Positions 32,082-38,998 of a stretch of 38,998 nt of DNA are shown one piece after another. Below the pieces are notes generated by a model. That model did not search any database and was not told the DNA's origin. It saw nothing but the letters and a program-made list of their open reading frames with translations. Source of the DNA: DASVTR01 sp033855775. GTDB lineage: Bacteria; Acidobacteriota; Blastocatellia; Pyrinomonadales; Pyrinomonadaceae. The position numbers and the translations under genes are program-made. Location: assembly GCA_033855775.1 (NCBI GenBank), contig JAWVFT010000031.1, forward strand, positions 1 to 38,998. Direction: 5' to 3'. How positions within the stretch are numbered: position 1 is the first letter of the stretch; each line of letters begins with the position of its first letter.

Positions 32082-32825
32082 CTATTTCCCGGCGGCCTTT
32101 TCTCCCTTGTTGCGCTCGCCGAAGATGGCCGTGCCGACGCGTACCATCGTCGCGCCTTCTTCGATGGCAATCTCGAAATCGTGGCTCATGCCCATAGACA
32201 ATTCGCCCGTGCGCGTCGCCCCGAAAGCCTGCCTCGATTGAAGCGCGTCGCGCAGTTCGCGCAGCCTTTGAAAGTAAGGGCGAGCGCGCTGCGCTTCCTC
32301 GAAGAAGGGCGGCAGCGTCATCAAGCCGCGCAAGCTCAAGCGTTCCGCCTTCGTCACAGCCTCGACCAGCAACGGCAACTCTTCAACGCTCGCGCCCGTC
32401 TTCGTCGCTTCGCCCGCGAGGTCAATCTGAATCAGCACGGGCAACTCCGCGCGCCCCGCTTCCGCGCACAAGCGGTCGAGCCGCTCGGCCAGAGCGATTG
32501 AATCCAAAGAGTGTATGAGGTCAAAGAGCAGGACGGCGCGCTTCGCCTTGTTGGCTTGAAGATGTCCGATGAGATGCCAGCGAGCGCGCTCGCGCCCGAC
32601 CTCTTCAATCTTCCCGTCGGCCTCCTGCACGCGATTCTCGCCGAAGTCGGTGAGGCCCGCCGCGAGCGCGTGCTTTATCAACTCCGCCGGCTGCGTCTTG
32701 CTGACGCCGACGAGCGTAATCTCTTCCATCGCGCGATGGCTTGCGCTCGCGGCTCGCTCAATGCGCAGGCGCACTTCCGCCAAACGTCCGCGCACGGCCT
32801 CAAAACTCGACGTTGTTTCCGGCAT
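32082..32825 (-). CDS. yggS: YggS/PROSC-family pyridoxal phosphate homeostasis protein
   Basis: YggS is an alanine-racemase-like barrel without enzymatic activity that binds PLP and maintains its pool. The 247-residue protein has the PLP lysine K43 in VGVSKTQP, DFGENRVQE, WHLIGHLQANKAK and the late MSHDFEIAIEEGATMVRVGTAIFG. Length is slightly above the family average, mostly from the N-terminal helix. I start at ATG 32825; the earlier in-frame start would add 10 residues. It is the first gene of the leftward yggS-yggT pair. Protein identity is secure. Confidence 0.95.
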   Translation of the reverse strand: MPETTSSFEAVRGRLAEVRLRIERAASASHRAMEEITLVGVSKTQPAELIKHALAAGLTDFGENRVQEADGKIEEVGRERARWHLIGHLQANKAKRAVLLFDLIHSLDSIALAERLDRLCAEAGRAELPVLIQIDLAGEATKTGASVEELPLLVEAVTKAERLSLRGLMTLPPFFEEAQRARPYFQRLRELRDALQSRQAFGATRTGELSMGMSHDFEIAIEEGATMVRVGTAIFGERNKGEKAAGK

Positions 32826-33035
32826 TCGTTTTTCGCTCAAAGGAAGAGTGAACAACTATAACAACCGCGCCCGCCCGCTCGCAACCGCATGCCCCGAAAT
32901 GAGCGCTATGAACCAGAGAGCGCGCTGAGCCATCAACTGTTCGGAGCAAGGCTTTCATCCCTCGTTCCGGTCGGCCTTTCATCCGGCGCTTCGCGTCCGT
33001 CGCGGAGCGCGCATCGTTAAGGCAAGTAGCTCTGC

Positions 33036-33065
33036 TTGACACCCTCGCGCCCGCGTCCTTATATT
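33036..33065 (+). promoter_or_regulatory. Promoter of tRNA-Leu
   Basis: A perfect -35 TTGACA (33036-33041) is followed after 18 bp by TATATT (33060-33065). The predicted start is near 33072, 9 bp before the mature tRNA. This near-consensus sigma-70 type promoter fits a strong stable-RNA gene. Confidence 0.75.
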
Positions 33066-33080
33066 AAACTTCCCACGCGA

Positions 33081-33164
33081 GCGGATGTGGCGAAACTGGC
33101 AGACGCGCAGGTCTCAGAAGCCTGTGGTAGCGATACCGTGGTGGTTCAAATCCACTCATCCGCA
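33081..33164 (+). tRNA. tRNA-Leu (anticodon CAG)
   Basis: The 84-nt sequence folds as a class II tRNA. The acceptor stem pairs GCGGATG (33081-33087) with CATCCGC (33157-33163), followed by discriminator A. The D arm carries the usual GGC AG pattern (TGGCGAAACTGGCAGACGC). The anticodon arm is CAGGT, loop CTCAGAA, GCCTG, with anticodon CAG reading CTG codons. A long variable arm (TGGTAGCGATACCG) and the T arm with GGTTCAAATCC follow. CCA is not encoded, so it must be added by the CCA enzyme. It has its own promoter and terminator. Confidence 0.95.
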
Positions 33165-33170
33165 TCGGTC

Positions 33171-33221
33171 AAAGGCAAAGGCAAATGAAGCGTTGCAGGC
33201 TTCACTCGCCTTTGCCTTTTT
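33171..33221 (+). terminator. Intrinsic terminator of tRNA-Leu
   Basis: AAAGGCAAAGGC (33171-33182) pairs with GCCTTTGCCTTT (33208-33219), with an inner TGAAGC/GCTTCA stem, and the right arm runs into a T-tract (TTTTT to 33221). It begins 7 bp after the tRNA. Classical stem plus U-run. Confidence 0.85.
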
Positions 33222-33322
33222 CCTTTGCGGCCTTTCGCTCCGTCGCTTAATCATCGGCTCGCTATCAATGCCGCAAGCGCGGGCGCGTTAAGCCTGCGCT
33301 CGTTGCAAACGCTCAAGGCTCC

Positions 33323-35620
33323 CTAGTCCTTCGTCTTGACGATGACGAGCGTCTGGTCGTCGTTGCGTTCCTGCGAGCCTGTCCAATCGTCTATCGCGTC
33401 GAAGACGGCCTGGCGCAATTCGTCAGCCGCGAGATGGCGTTGACTGACGGCTAACTGCATCAGCCTGACCACGCCGTACTCTTCTCCGGTCGCGCGCTCG
33501 GCTTCCGTGATGCCGTCCGAATAAATCAACAGCGCATCGCCGGGCCGAAGCTCTGTTGCGCCCTCTTCATACTCCGCCCAGTCGAATGCGCCGACCATCA
33601 GGCCGCCCGCAGAGAGTTCTTCGATGCGACCGTCGGCGCGCACGAGCAGCGGCGCGTTATGCCCCGCGTTGGTGTAGCGCAAGGAGCGCGTCTCGTCTTC
33701 ATAGAGCGCCAGAAAGAGCGTGGCGAAGCGATTCGCTTCGGTGCTCTGGCAGAGTTGACGATTGATGTTCGTGGTGATGCGAGCGAGCGCGCCGTCAATC
33801 TCGGCGTCCGCGACGACGTGGGCCAGCAGGCTGTTGCTCGTGCTCGTGCTCGCGCCGCCGACCGAGACGGACATGGCGCGACGCGCGATGTGCAAACGCT
33901 CGGCGGTGATGGTCGTCTGCGCGCGCAGGCTTGCCTGCAAGTTAGACATCACGAGCGAGGCCGAAATGCCTTTGCCCGCGACATCGCCGAGGGCCAGCGC
34001 GACGAGTCCGGGCGTGACCTCTATGTAATCGTAGTAATCCCCGGCGACGCCGCGCGCGGCGCGACATTCGGCGGCAATCGAGATGGTCTTCAGTTGCGGC
34101 GCGCTGCGCGGGAAGAGTTGGGCTTGCACTTCGGCGGCGATTTCGACTTCGCGTTCGAGCCGTTCGCGTTCGACGCGCTCGTGCAGCAGCGACTCTATGT
34201 TGGAAGACATGTCGTTGAAGGATTCGGCGAGTTCTCCGAGTTGGTCGCGCGAGCGAACGCGGACGCGATGCGAGAAATCGCCCTGCTTGATAAACTCCGT
34301 CGCGCGATAGAGCCTGTGCACGGTGCCGGTCACGGCGCGCGTCATCCAGACGGCGGCAAAGAGCGCGAGCAGTTCCAGCACGAGAAAGATTAAGCTGACA
34401 TACTTGAACAACTGCCACCAGAGCGCGCCGGGTTCGCCGCCGCCTAGAAACTGTTTGCCCGCCACGGCCCAGGACCAGTCGAAGAGAAACGCGAGGCTCG
34501 GCCTCGGCTCGCCACTCAGCCAGTTGGTTGACGACAGCACGACGACGTAAAAATTATTCCCGATGGGCTCGCCTAATTGATCCTGACGAAAGGCGCGTTG
34601 GATGCGAAGCTCGCTTTCACGCGCTCGCTCTTGTTGCTGCTCCGCCGTCGCCGGTCGTCGCTCTTCATCGTCGCTCACGAGTTCGACCAGACGTTCGCCG
34701 CTTCTGTTCAGAGCGGCGTTGAGAAAGAATGGACGAACGTTGATGCCCGTCGCGTCGCGGTACTGCTGAATCAACGCGCGACTGATTGGCACAACCAGCA
34801 ACAGCGTGAAGGCTCTGTTGCCCGCCGCGCCGCGCATCATCGAGCGAATGGATGGAGAACTGAAAGTCTCGCGCGCATCGGCGTTCGGCATGTAAGCCAG
34901 CCCCGTCCACTCCGCGCGCTCGCGCAGCCATTCCGGCAGCGGAGCGCCGGCGGGCGTCGTGTCGCTGCCGACGCCGCGCGAGCCTTCGTCCTTCAACTCG
35001 CTGGCGAAGGCTGCGAAACCGCTGTGGCCGAGGGCCGTCGCGTCGTTGTCCGAGGCAGCGCGCCAGAGAGCCAGTCGCGTTCCCGGCAAAGAGACTTGAA
35101 GCTGCGCCGCGCGCTCGTCGAGCCACGCTTGCAGAGAGCGCGCATCCGTGTTCGCAGGCAGACGCGCGAAAGCCTCGCTCAAGGCTCGCGCCTGCTCGCG
35201 CGCCTGCCGCTCGGTCGCGTTAAACTGCGCAGCGACGATGCGCGACATAGCCTGATTCGAGCCGCCGAAGGCCGACAGCAATCCGAGCAGCAGGAAGAGC
35301 ACAATCGGCGTCAGCCCGACGAACAAGTACGTGATGACCAGACGCCGCCGCACGCGCCACAGCAGCCGACGCTTTATCCAGAGCAACCCTCTCAAGCCGT
35401 AGTAAACGAGAGCCGCGCAGACGAACGCGACGGTCAGGGACTTTAACGCGCCGCCCGCGAAGTTGTCGCCGTAGAGCCGCGTTCCGCCGAGCAACATCCG
35501 CAGCACAAAGAGGACTGCGGCCACGCCCGCCACCAGAGGCATCACGCGCCCTAGCCACGCCCGCCCCGCGACGGTCGCCTTCATCAAGCTCAACACTCGC
35601 GCCCGGTTTTGCCTCTCCAT
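33323..35620 (-). CDS. Membrane SpoIIE-type PP2C phosphatase with HAMP domain
   Basis: The 765-residue protein has three membrane segments at the N-terminus (about 25-45, 55-75 and 90-115), an extracellular region of roughly 280 residues, a fourth helix (about 400-425), a HAMP linker (to about 480), a helical coiled segment and a PP2C SpoIIE phosphatase domain. The catalytic metal motifs are visible: GVAGDYYDYIEV, LALGDVAGKGISASLVM, and GDALLIYSDGITEA with DDQTLVIVK. Such proteins dephosphorylate anti-anti-sigma or similar proteins in response to an external signal. No anti-sigma factor or STAS gene is near, so the partner is elsewhere. I start at ATG 35620 (MERQNR); the frame continues 21 codons through a hairpin. 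Confidence 0.9.
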   Translation of the reverse strand: MERQNRARVLSLMKATVAGRAWLGRVMPLVAGVAAVLFVLRMLLGGTRLYGDNFAGGALKSLTVAFVCAALVYYGLRGLLWIKRRLLWRVRRRLVITYLFVGLTPIVLFLLLGLLSAFGGSNQAMSRIVAAQFNATERQAREQARALSEAFARLPANTDARSLQAWLDERAAQLQVSLPGTRLALWRAASDNDATALGHSGFAAFASELKDEGSRGVGSDTTPAGAPLPEWLRERAEWTGLAYMPNADARETFSSPSIRSMMRGAAGNRAFTLLLVVPISRALIQQYRDATGINVRPFFLNAALNRSGERLVELVSDDEERRPATAEQQQERARESELRIQRAFRQDQLGEPIGNNFYVVVLSSTNWLSGEPRPSLAFLFDWSWAVAGKQFLGGGEPGALWWQLFKYVSLIFLVLELLALFAAVWMTRAVTGTVHRLYRATEFIKQGDFSHRVRVRSRDQLGELAESFNDMSSNIESLLHERVERERLEREVEIAAEVQAQLFPRSAPQLKTISIAAECRAARGVAGDYYDYIEVTPGLVALALGDVAGKGISASLVMSNLQASLRAQTTITAERLHIARRAMSVSVGGASTSTSNSLLAHVVADAEIDGALARITTNINRQLCQSTEANRFATLFLALYEDETRSLRYTNAGHNAPLLVRADGRIEELSAGGLMVGAFDWAEYEEGATELRPGDALLIYSDGITEAERATGEEYGVVRLMQLAVSQRHLAADELRQAVFDAIDDWTGSQERNDDQTLVIVKTKD

Positions 35621-35633
35621 AAACTTATAGAGC

Positions 35634-35748
35634 GTTGACGAACGATGAAGCTCAAGCGATGAAAGCGTGGCTCCGAAGCTCATCGAGCCTCATCGAGCCA
35701 CGCTTTCATCAATCGTCATTCATCGTTCGTCGTTCATCGTCTATCAAT
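35634..35748. repeat. Heptad-phased cruciform with 16-bp and 13-bp perfect stems
   Basis: An inner stem joins 35658-35673 with 35695-35710 (16 bp, exact). An outer stem joins 35637-35649 with 35719-35731 (13 bp, exact). The right side consists of 7-bp units in one register from 35707: CATCAAT, CGTCATT, CATCGTT, CGTCGTT, CATCGTC and TATCAAT. The left side carries related units (AACGATG, AGCGATG). It lies between the MFS stop (35806) and the phosphatase start, so it probably ends the MFS transcript. Confidence 0.8.
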
Positions 35749-35805
35749 GGCCTTCAATGGCCTTTCAGTATTCTTATCCCTTACGCCGTCGGCCCGCGCC
35801 ATGTT

Positions 35806-37182
35806 TCAACCGGCGGAGGCCAGCAGCATCTCTTCAGTTTGTTCAGCCTCCGGCGTCGGCGGCGGCTGAACAGGCTCAGGCTTGAACGGCAGACGCAGTT
35901 TACCCCACGCGAAGAGCGCGAGCCAGACGACGCCCGGACTCGCCGAGAAGAGGCCGGAGATGAGCGTTAGCTGGCGCGGCGTAATCGCGCGCAAAGACCA
36001 CCCGGCGACTATCGTCGTGACGGACATGACGAAGATTTCCGCCGCCCTGTCGGTCGTCATCACGCGCCCGCGCAGGCGGTCAGGCAACAGTCGCATCAAC
36101 AACGTCTCCTGCAACGCGAACTCCATCCCGATGACAAAGCGCGAGAGAAAAAAGAGCGCGCCCGCCATCCATAAAGACGGCATCAACCCGCCGATTGCAA
36201 ACAAGAGTCCGTGCGCGATGACCGTCCAGCCGATGAAGCCAGCCGTCGCCCCGCGCAATTCTACGTGCGCCCCGACCCGGCGCGACAACAGCATCCCGCC
36301 GAACACGCCCGCGCCCACCGCCGTGTAGAGCGCGGCGACGCCCGCGTCTCCCTGCAAGCCGCCCTGCCCCGCGAAGACGACGCCGCCGAGACGGTCGTAA
36401 ATCAAGTTGCACGCGCCGCCGCCGATGGCCCACAGCACGTTGATGCCCATGATGGCCGCCACCAGAGGATGACGCGCGATGAAGGCCCAACCCTCGCGCA
36501 GGTCTTGCCAGAAAGGCTGTCGCTGCTCTTTGCGTCCGGCAACGTTCGTCGCCTCAAGCGCCGCGCCTTCGCTCGCTCGTTCGGGCGGCTTCATCTCTCG
36601 CTCAGGAATGAGCCAGATGGAGTAGGCCGAGACGAGGAACGAGAGCGCGTTGATGATAAAGGCGACGTGATAGCCGAAGCGCGCCGAAGCCCAACCGCCG
36701 AGCGCCGCGCCGAGCGACATCAACAGGAACCGCGAAGAGAACATCAACGCATTGCCCGCCAGCAATCCGCCGTCGCCCGCGATGTTCGCCGTCGCGGCAT
36801 TCTTCGCCGCCTCGAAGAAGGCCGCCAGCAGCGTCGAGACAATCGTGCAGGCGTAAGCTATCCACAAGTCTTCCGCGCTGCCGACGAACAAAAAGCCGAG
36901 CGCGACAACCGCCCGCGCCAGGTCAGTCACAAGCATCACGGTCCGGCGCGACCAGCGGTCAACGAACGCGCCAGCCAGCGGCGCAAACAATGCGAACGGA
37001 GCCAGCCGCGCGACCATCATCACCGCCGTCGCTTCCGGCGCTGCGCTCGATACCGCACGCACCAATCCCAGACCGGCGATGAAGTTGAACCAGTTGCCCA
37101 GTTCCGACACCACCTGCCCCGACAGCAATCGCCTGAACGAACGATTGCCCCGCAGCAGTTGCATGTATGTCAATGAAGCCAT
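35806..37182 (-). CDS. MFS transporter, EntS-like exporter family
   Basis: The 458-residue protein has about 12 hydrophobic segments and the MFS signature between helices 2 and 3 (GAFVDRWSRRTVMLVTDLARA). The N-terminus (LRGNRSFRRLLSGQVVSELGNWFNFIAGLGLV) matches the MFS_3 group that includes enterobactin and macrolide exporters. A second copy of the loop motif is seen in the C-half (LPDRLRGRVMTTDRAAEI). Substrate cannot be told; siderophore or drug export is the family habit. A GAGGTGA ribosome site lies just upstream of the ATG. The C-terminal 30 residues are Pro/Glu-rich and cytosolic. The upstream region is the G-rich heptad array at 37195-37310. Confidence 0.9.
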   Translation of the reverse strand: MASLTYMQLLRGNRSFRRLLSGQVVSELGNWFNFIAGLGLVRAVSSAAPEATAVMMVARLAPFALFAPLAGAFVDRWSRRTVMLVTDLARAVVALGFLFVGSAEDLWIAYACTIVSTLLAAFFEAAKNAATANIAGDGGLLAGNALMFSSRFLLMSLGAALGGWASARFGYHVAFIINALSFLVSAYSIWLIPEREMKPPERASEGAALEATNVAGRKEQRQPFWQDLREGWAFIARHPLVAAIMGINVLWAIGGGACNLIYDRLGGVVFAGQGGLQGDAGVAALYTAVGAGVFGGMLLSRRVGAHVELRGATAGFIGWTVIAHGLLFAIGGLMPSLWMAGALFFLSRFVIGMEFALQETLLMRLLPDRLRGRVMTTDRAAEIFVMSVTTIVAGWSLRAITPRQLTLISGLFSASPGVVWLALFAWGKLRLPFKPEPVQPPPTPEAEQTEEMLLASAG

Positions 37183-37194
37183 AAGTCACCTCGA

Positions 37195-37310
37195 AGGGGT
37201 TGGGTGTCAGGGGTTGGGGAAGACAAATCAAGTTGAGCCTTTGCTTCGCTTGAGCTTTCACTTCCTGTCTTTAGTCTTCCCTAACCCACAACCCCTTTCC
37301 CCCATCCCTC
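37195..37310. repeat. Heptad-phased G-rich inverted repeat upstream of the MFS gene
   Basis: Four units from 37195 read AGGGGTT, GGGTGTC, AGGGGTT and GGGGAAG. Five inverse units from 37276 read CTTCCCT, AACCCAC, AACCCCT, TTCCCCC and ATCCCTC. The halves are imperfect inverse complements. Each has four or more runs of at least three G on one strand, matching a G-quadruplex pattern, on opposite strands. The left half begins 13 bp upstream of the MFS ATG. Confidence 0.75.
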
Positions 37311-37322
37311 GCTCAATAAGAA

Positions 37323-37351
37323 GAGCCGCCGGATTTTCATCCGAGCGGCTC
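37323..37351 (-). terminator. Intrinsic terminator of the crotonase gene
   Basis: GAGCCGCCGGAT (37323-37334) pairs with ATCCG (37339-37343) and GCGGCTC (37345-37351) with a single bulged A and a TTTC loop. Reading leftward the stem is followed by a T-rich TTCTTATT. It lies about 30 bp after the stop at 37382. Confidence 0.8.
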
Positions 37352-37381
37352 GCAGCCTTTCAAGATTTGAGCGGATAAGTT

Positions 37382-38182
37382 TTATCCGCCGGTGAAACGG
37401 GGTGGCCGTTTCTCTATAAAGGCTGCGACGCCTTCTCTGAAATCTTTTGTCTGTCCGGACTGAAGCTGCGCTGTGCGCTCCAGTTCGAGTTGCGCGCTGT
37501 AATCGTTGGTCGCGCTCGCGTCGAGCAGTTGCTTGATGCGGCCCATCGCGGCGGTCGGAGCCGCGGCGAGTTGTGTAGCCAGAGCCAACGCCGCTGGCAT
37601 CAACTCTTCGTCGGCGACGGCGCGATTAATCATCCCGATTTCGACGGCGCGCTCCGCGCTAATCTGTTCGCCCGTCATCATCAACTCGGTCGCCAGTTTC
37701 CAACCGACGAGACGCGGCAGAATGAATGTGCCGCCGCAATCAGGTGTCAGACCGACTTTGACGAAAGCCTGATTGAACCGCGCGCTCTCTGCCGCCAGCA
37801 CGATGTCGCAGGCGAGAGCCAGATTGCAGCCGCCGCCGGAAGCGGAGCCGTTGACGGCGGCGATGATTGGCAAAGGCGTTTGTCGTATGAGCAGGATGCA
37901 CTCGTTCAAGAGAGCGAGCGGCTTGTCAAAGAAAGCCTCGACGCGCCCGCCTTGCGCGGCGGCCATCTGCTGCATCTCGCGGATGTCGCCCCCGGCGCAG
38001 AAAGCGCGGCCCGCGCCCGTCAGCACAATGGAGCGCGCTCCGCCCTCGCGCGCTTCGTTGATAGAACTGCGCAGTTCGTGGCCCATCTCGACGGTCAGCG
38101 CGTTGAGCGCCGCCGGACGATTGAGCGTCAGGACGGCGACCGCCGAATCGCGCATTTCCAGTTGAATGGTTTCGTAGCTCAT
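37382..38182 (-). CDS. Enoyl-CoA hydratase/isomerase family protein, PaaG-like active site
   Basis: The 266-residue crotonase has the CoA-binding and oxyanion-hole segment GAGRAFCAGGDI (about 56-67) and the second oxyanion segment NGSASGGGCNLALACD. The two catalytic Glu of classical hydratase are replaced: position 120 is Asn and position 148 is Asp in GLTPDCGGTFILPR. This Asn/Asp pattern is the one seen in PaaG-type isomerases (ring-opening or double-bond shift in phenylacetate breakdown) rather than in true hydratases. No other paa gene is in the window, so the substrate is unsure. A terminator follows at 37323. Confidence 0.92.
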   Translation of the reverse strand: MSYETIQLEMRDSAVAVLTLNRPAALNALTVEMGHELRSSINEAREGGARSIVLTGAGRAFCAGGDIREMQQMAAAQGGRVEAFFDKPLALLNECILLIRQTPLPIIAAVNGSASGGGCNLALACDIVLAAESARFNQAFVKVGLTPDCGGTFILPRLVGWKLATELMMTGEQISAERAVEIGMINRAVADEELMPAALALATQLAAAPTAAMGRIKQLLDASATNDYSAQLELERTAQLQSGQTKDFREGVAAFIEKRPPRFTGG

Positions 38183-38339
38183 CGCAAAATCGCAACAGCC
38201 AAAGGCGAAAGCAGGTTAAGAGGAAAGCTCTCTCCCGTGCTCTCTTCCCAAGCGTTCTGCCCCGGCCTTTAGCTTTTGACCTTCCTTGTTGCTGTACGGA
38301 GTCGGCGAGGATTTTGTTCAACGCCGGAGTCGCGCTCGG

Positions 38340-38645
38340 TTATTGAGCGCGCCCGGCGCTGAAACATTCGCCACACAGTACGGGCCGTCCGGTCGAAGGT
38401 TTGAAGGGAACCGTGTCGGTTTTCCCACACTGGTCGCAGGTGATTTCAAACCGCTGGCGCTCCCCGCCGCCAGCCCCACGGCCTCCGCCTCCGCCTCCGC
38501 CGCCGAAATTAGCGCGGCGCGCATCACGACATTGCTTGCATCGTTTCGGCTGGCTCAGATTCCGTTCCTGATAATAGTCTTGCTCGCGTTCTGTAAAAGG
38601 AAAAGCGTTTCCGCATTCCGCGCAGGTGATCTCAATGTCCGGCAT
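38340..38645 (-). CDS. Zinc-ribbon protein with CxxC-x17-CxxC domain
   Basis: The 101-residue protein has two zinc-binding parts. Residues 8-44 contain CAEC (8-11), FPFTEREQDYYQE, then CKQC, typical of probable zinc-ribbon domains. The C-terminal part has CDQC followed, after exactly 17 residues, by CGEC, the CxxC-x17-CxxC type. A flexible Gly-run joins them (GGGGGGGGRGAGGG). It may bind nucleic acid or stabilise a complex; function is unknown. I start at 38645, where GGAG lies about 9 bp upstream; a start five codons earlier is less well supported. Confidence 0.85.
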   Translation of the reverse strand: MPDIEITCAECGNAFPFTEREQDYYQERNLSQPKRCKQCRDARRANFGGGGGGGGRGAGGGERQRFEITCDQCGKTDTVPFKPSTGRPVLCGECFSAGRAQ

Positions 38646-38998
38646 GAGCGTTTTCTCCATGAGAAAGCTTCGGCGAGGTTCTTTGAGCTTTCTTTTGCCA
38701 ACGGCAGCGCTTTGGTCGCTCCCATGTTTCTACGGCTGCGTCTCTCGCTTCGCTTCGCGCACGAAGGAGGAACGCCGCCGCCCGCGCCCGTCAAGCTTCA
38801 GACGCCTAAAAACAACGGCTCGCATCTTGAAACTTTTAGAGCGGCTGGAAGTTTACCCTAGGCCTGCGCCAGTGTACAGAATTAATTTGACACAAAAATT
38901 CAACACAACATTTTTATTAGACCGTAGCTAACGAAGCGAACCGTTCGTCCCGCTGGCAACCGGAAAGAGCGCTGCCGCTTCGTTCATCAACGAAGCGG
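38646..38998. other. Intergenic end region with AT-rich stretch and hairpin
   Basis: No gene is supported in these 353 bp. An AT-rich stretch at 38877-38930, with a TTGACA at 38887-38892 but no matching -10 at the usual distance, may be a promoter for a gene beyond the window. A perfect 10-bp hairpin with arms CCGCTTCGTT (38975-38984) and AACGAAGCGG (38989-38998) and a CATC loop ends the window. Related words (AACGAAGCG) also occur at 38930-38938, suggesting a larger inverted structure that continues outside. Confidence 0.5.

Noticed and set aside
33085..33291. Open frame across tRNA-Leu
   Set aside because: It reads through the tRNA and its terminator; the tRNA fold is complete.

Overview
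This GC-rich window (roughly 60% by eye) is ordinary bacterial chromosome, and I infer a member of the Acidobacteriota. The strongest marker is a secreted protein with the VWFA-related domain typical of Acidobacteria (25689-26768). Supporting traits are several secreted or periplasmic peptidases, a second VWA protein, a ZraS/ZraR-like two-component pair and a LysW-like protein. A position near Blastocatellia is plausible but unproven. I see no transposase, integrase, CRISPR array or phage block.

Layout. 1-5.4 kb: the 3' part of a polytopic membrane protein, a MobB-like P-loop protein, a small unknown protein, queC, and an operon of a MerR-like regulator followed by a VWA protein, driven by a near-consensus promoter. 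5.5-10.1 kb: a leftward peptidase operon (S9, then S66 LD-carboxypeptidase, then M28). 10.3-16.6 kb, all leftward: psuG, an orphan receiver protein, a YihY-family membrane protein, lepB, rnc, and an exported protein with a Thr-rich tail. 16.9-18.6 kb: an unusual penicillin-binding-type transpeptidase. 19.0-22.8 kb, rightward: a sensor kinase, its sigma-54 activator partner, and a DUF4126 membrane protein. 22.9-24.4 kb: a DsbD-alpha-like lipoprotein and two small envelope proteins. 24.5-29.4 kb: an excisionase-type HTH protein with a secreted beta-sandwich protein, the VWFA protein, the LysW-like protein, a hotdog thioesterase, dipeptidase E and a secreted SH3-like protein. 29.5-32.8 kb: yggS, yggT, yebC and ruvC, all leftward. 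33.08 kb: tRNA-Leu(CAG) with its own promoter and terminator. 33.3-38.6 kb, leftward: a SpoIIE-type phosphatase, an MFS exporter, a PaaG-like crotonase and a zinc-ribbon protein.

The most striking structure lies between the genes. At least six intergenic sites (11.2, 12.1, 13.2, 16.9, 26.8 and 37.2 kb) are built of degenerate 7-bp units kept in strict register over 40-100 bp; a seventh (35.7 kb) is partly heptad-phased. Two more (10.2 and 22.1 kb) are built of 8-bp units. The unit word differs from site to site. Within most sites the two halves are inverted copies that can fold into hairpins. Some arrays run into genes and supply the stop codon and last residues of unrelated proteins. This locus-specific, phased, palindromic repeat family is the best candidate here for something undescribed.

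A second theme is possible leaderless transcription. Good -10 boxes lie only 6-9 bp upstream of the start codons of the MerR-like regulator and rnc, and a weaker one lies 7 bp upstream of yggT.
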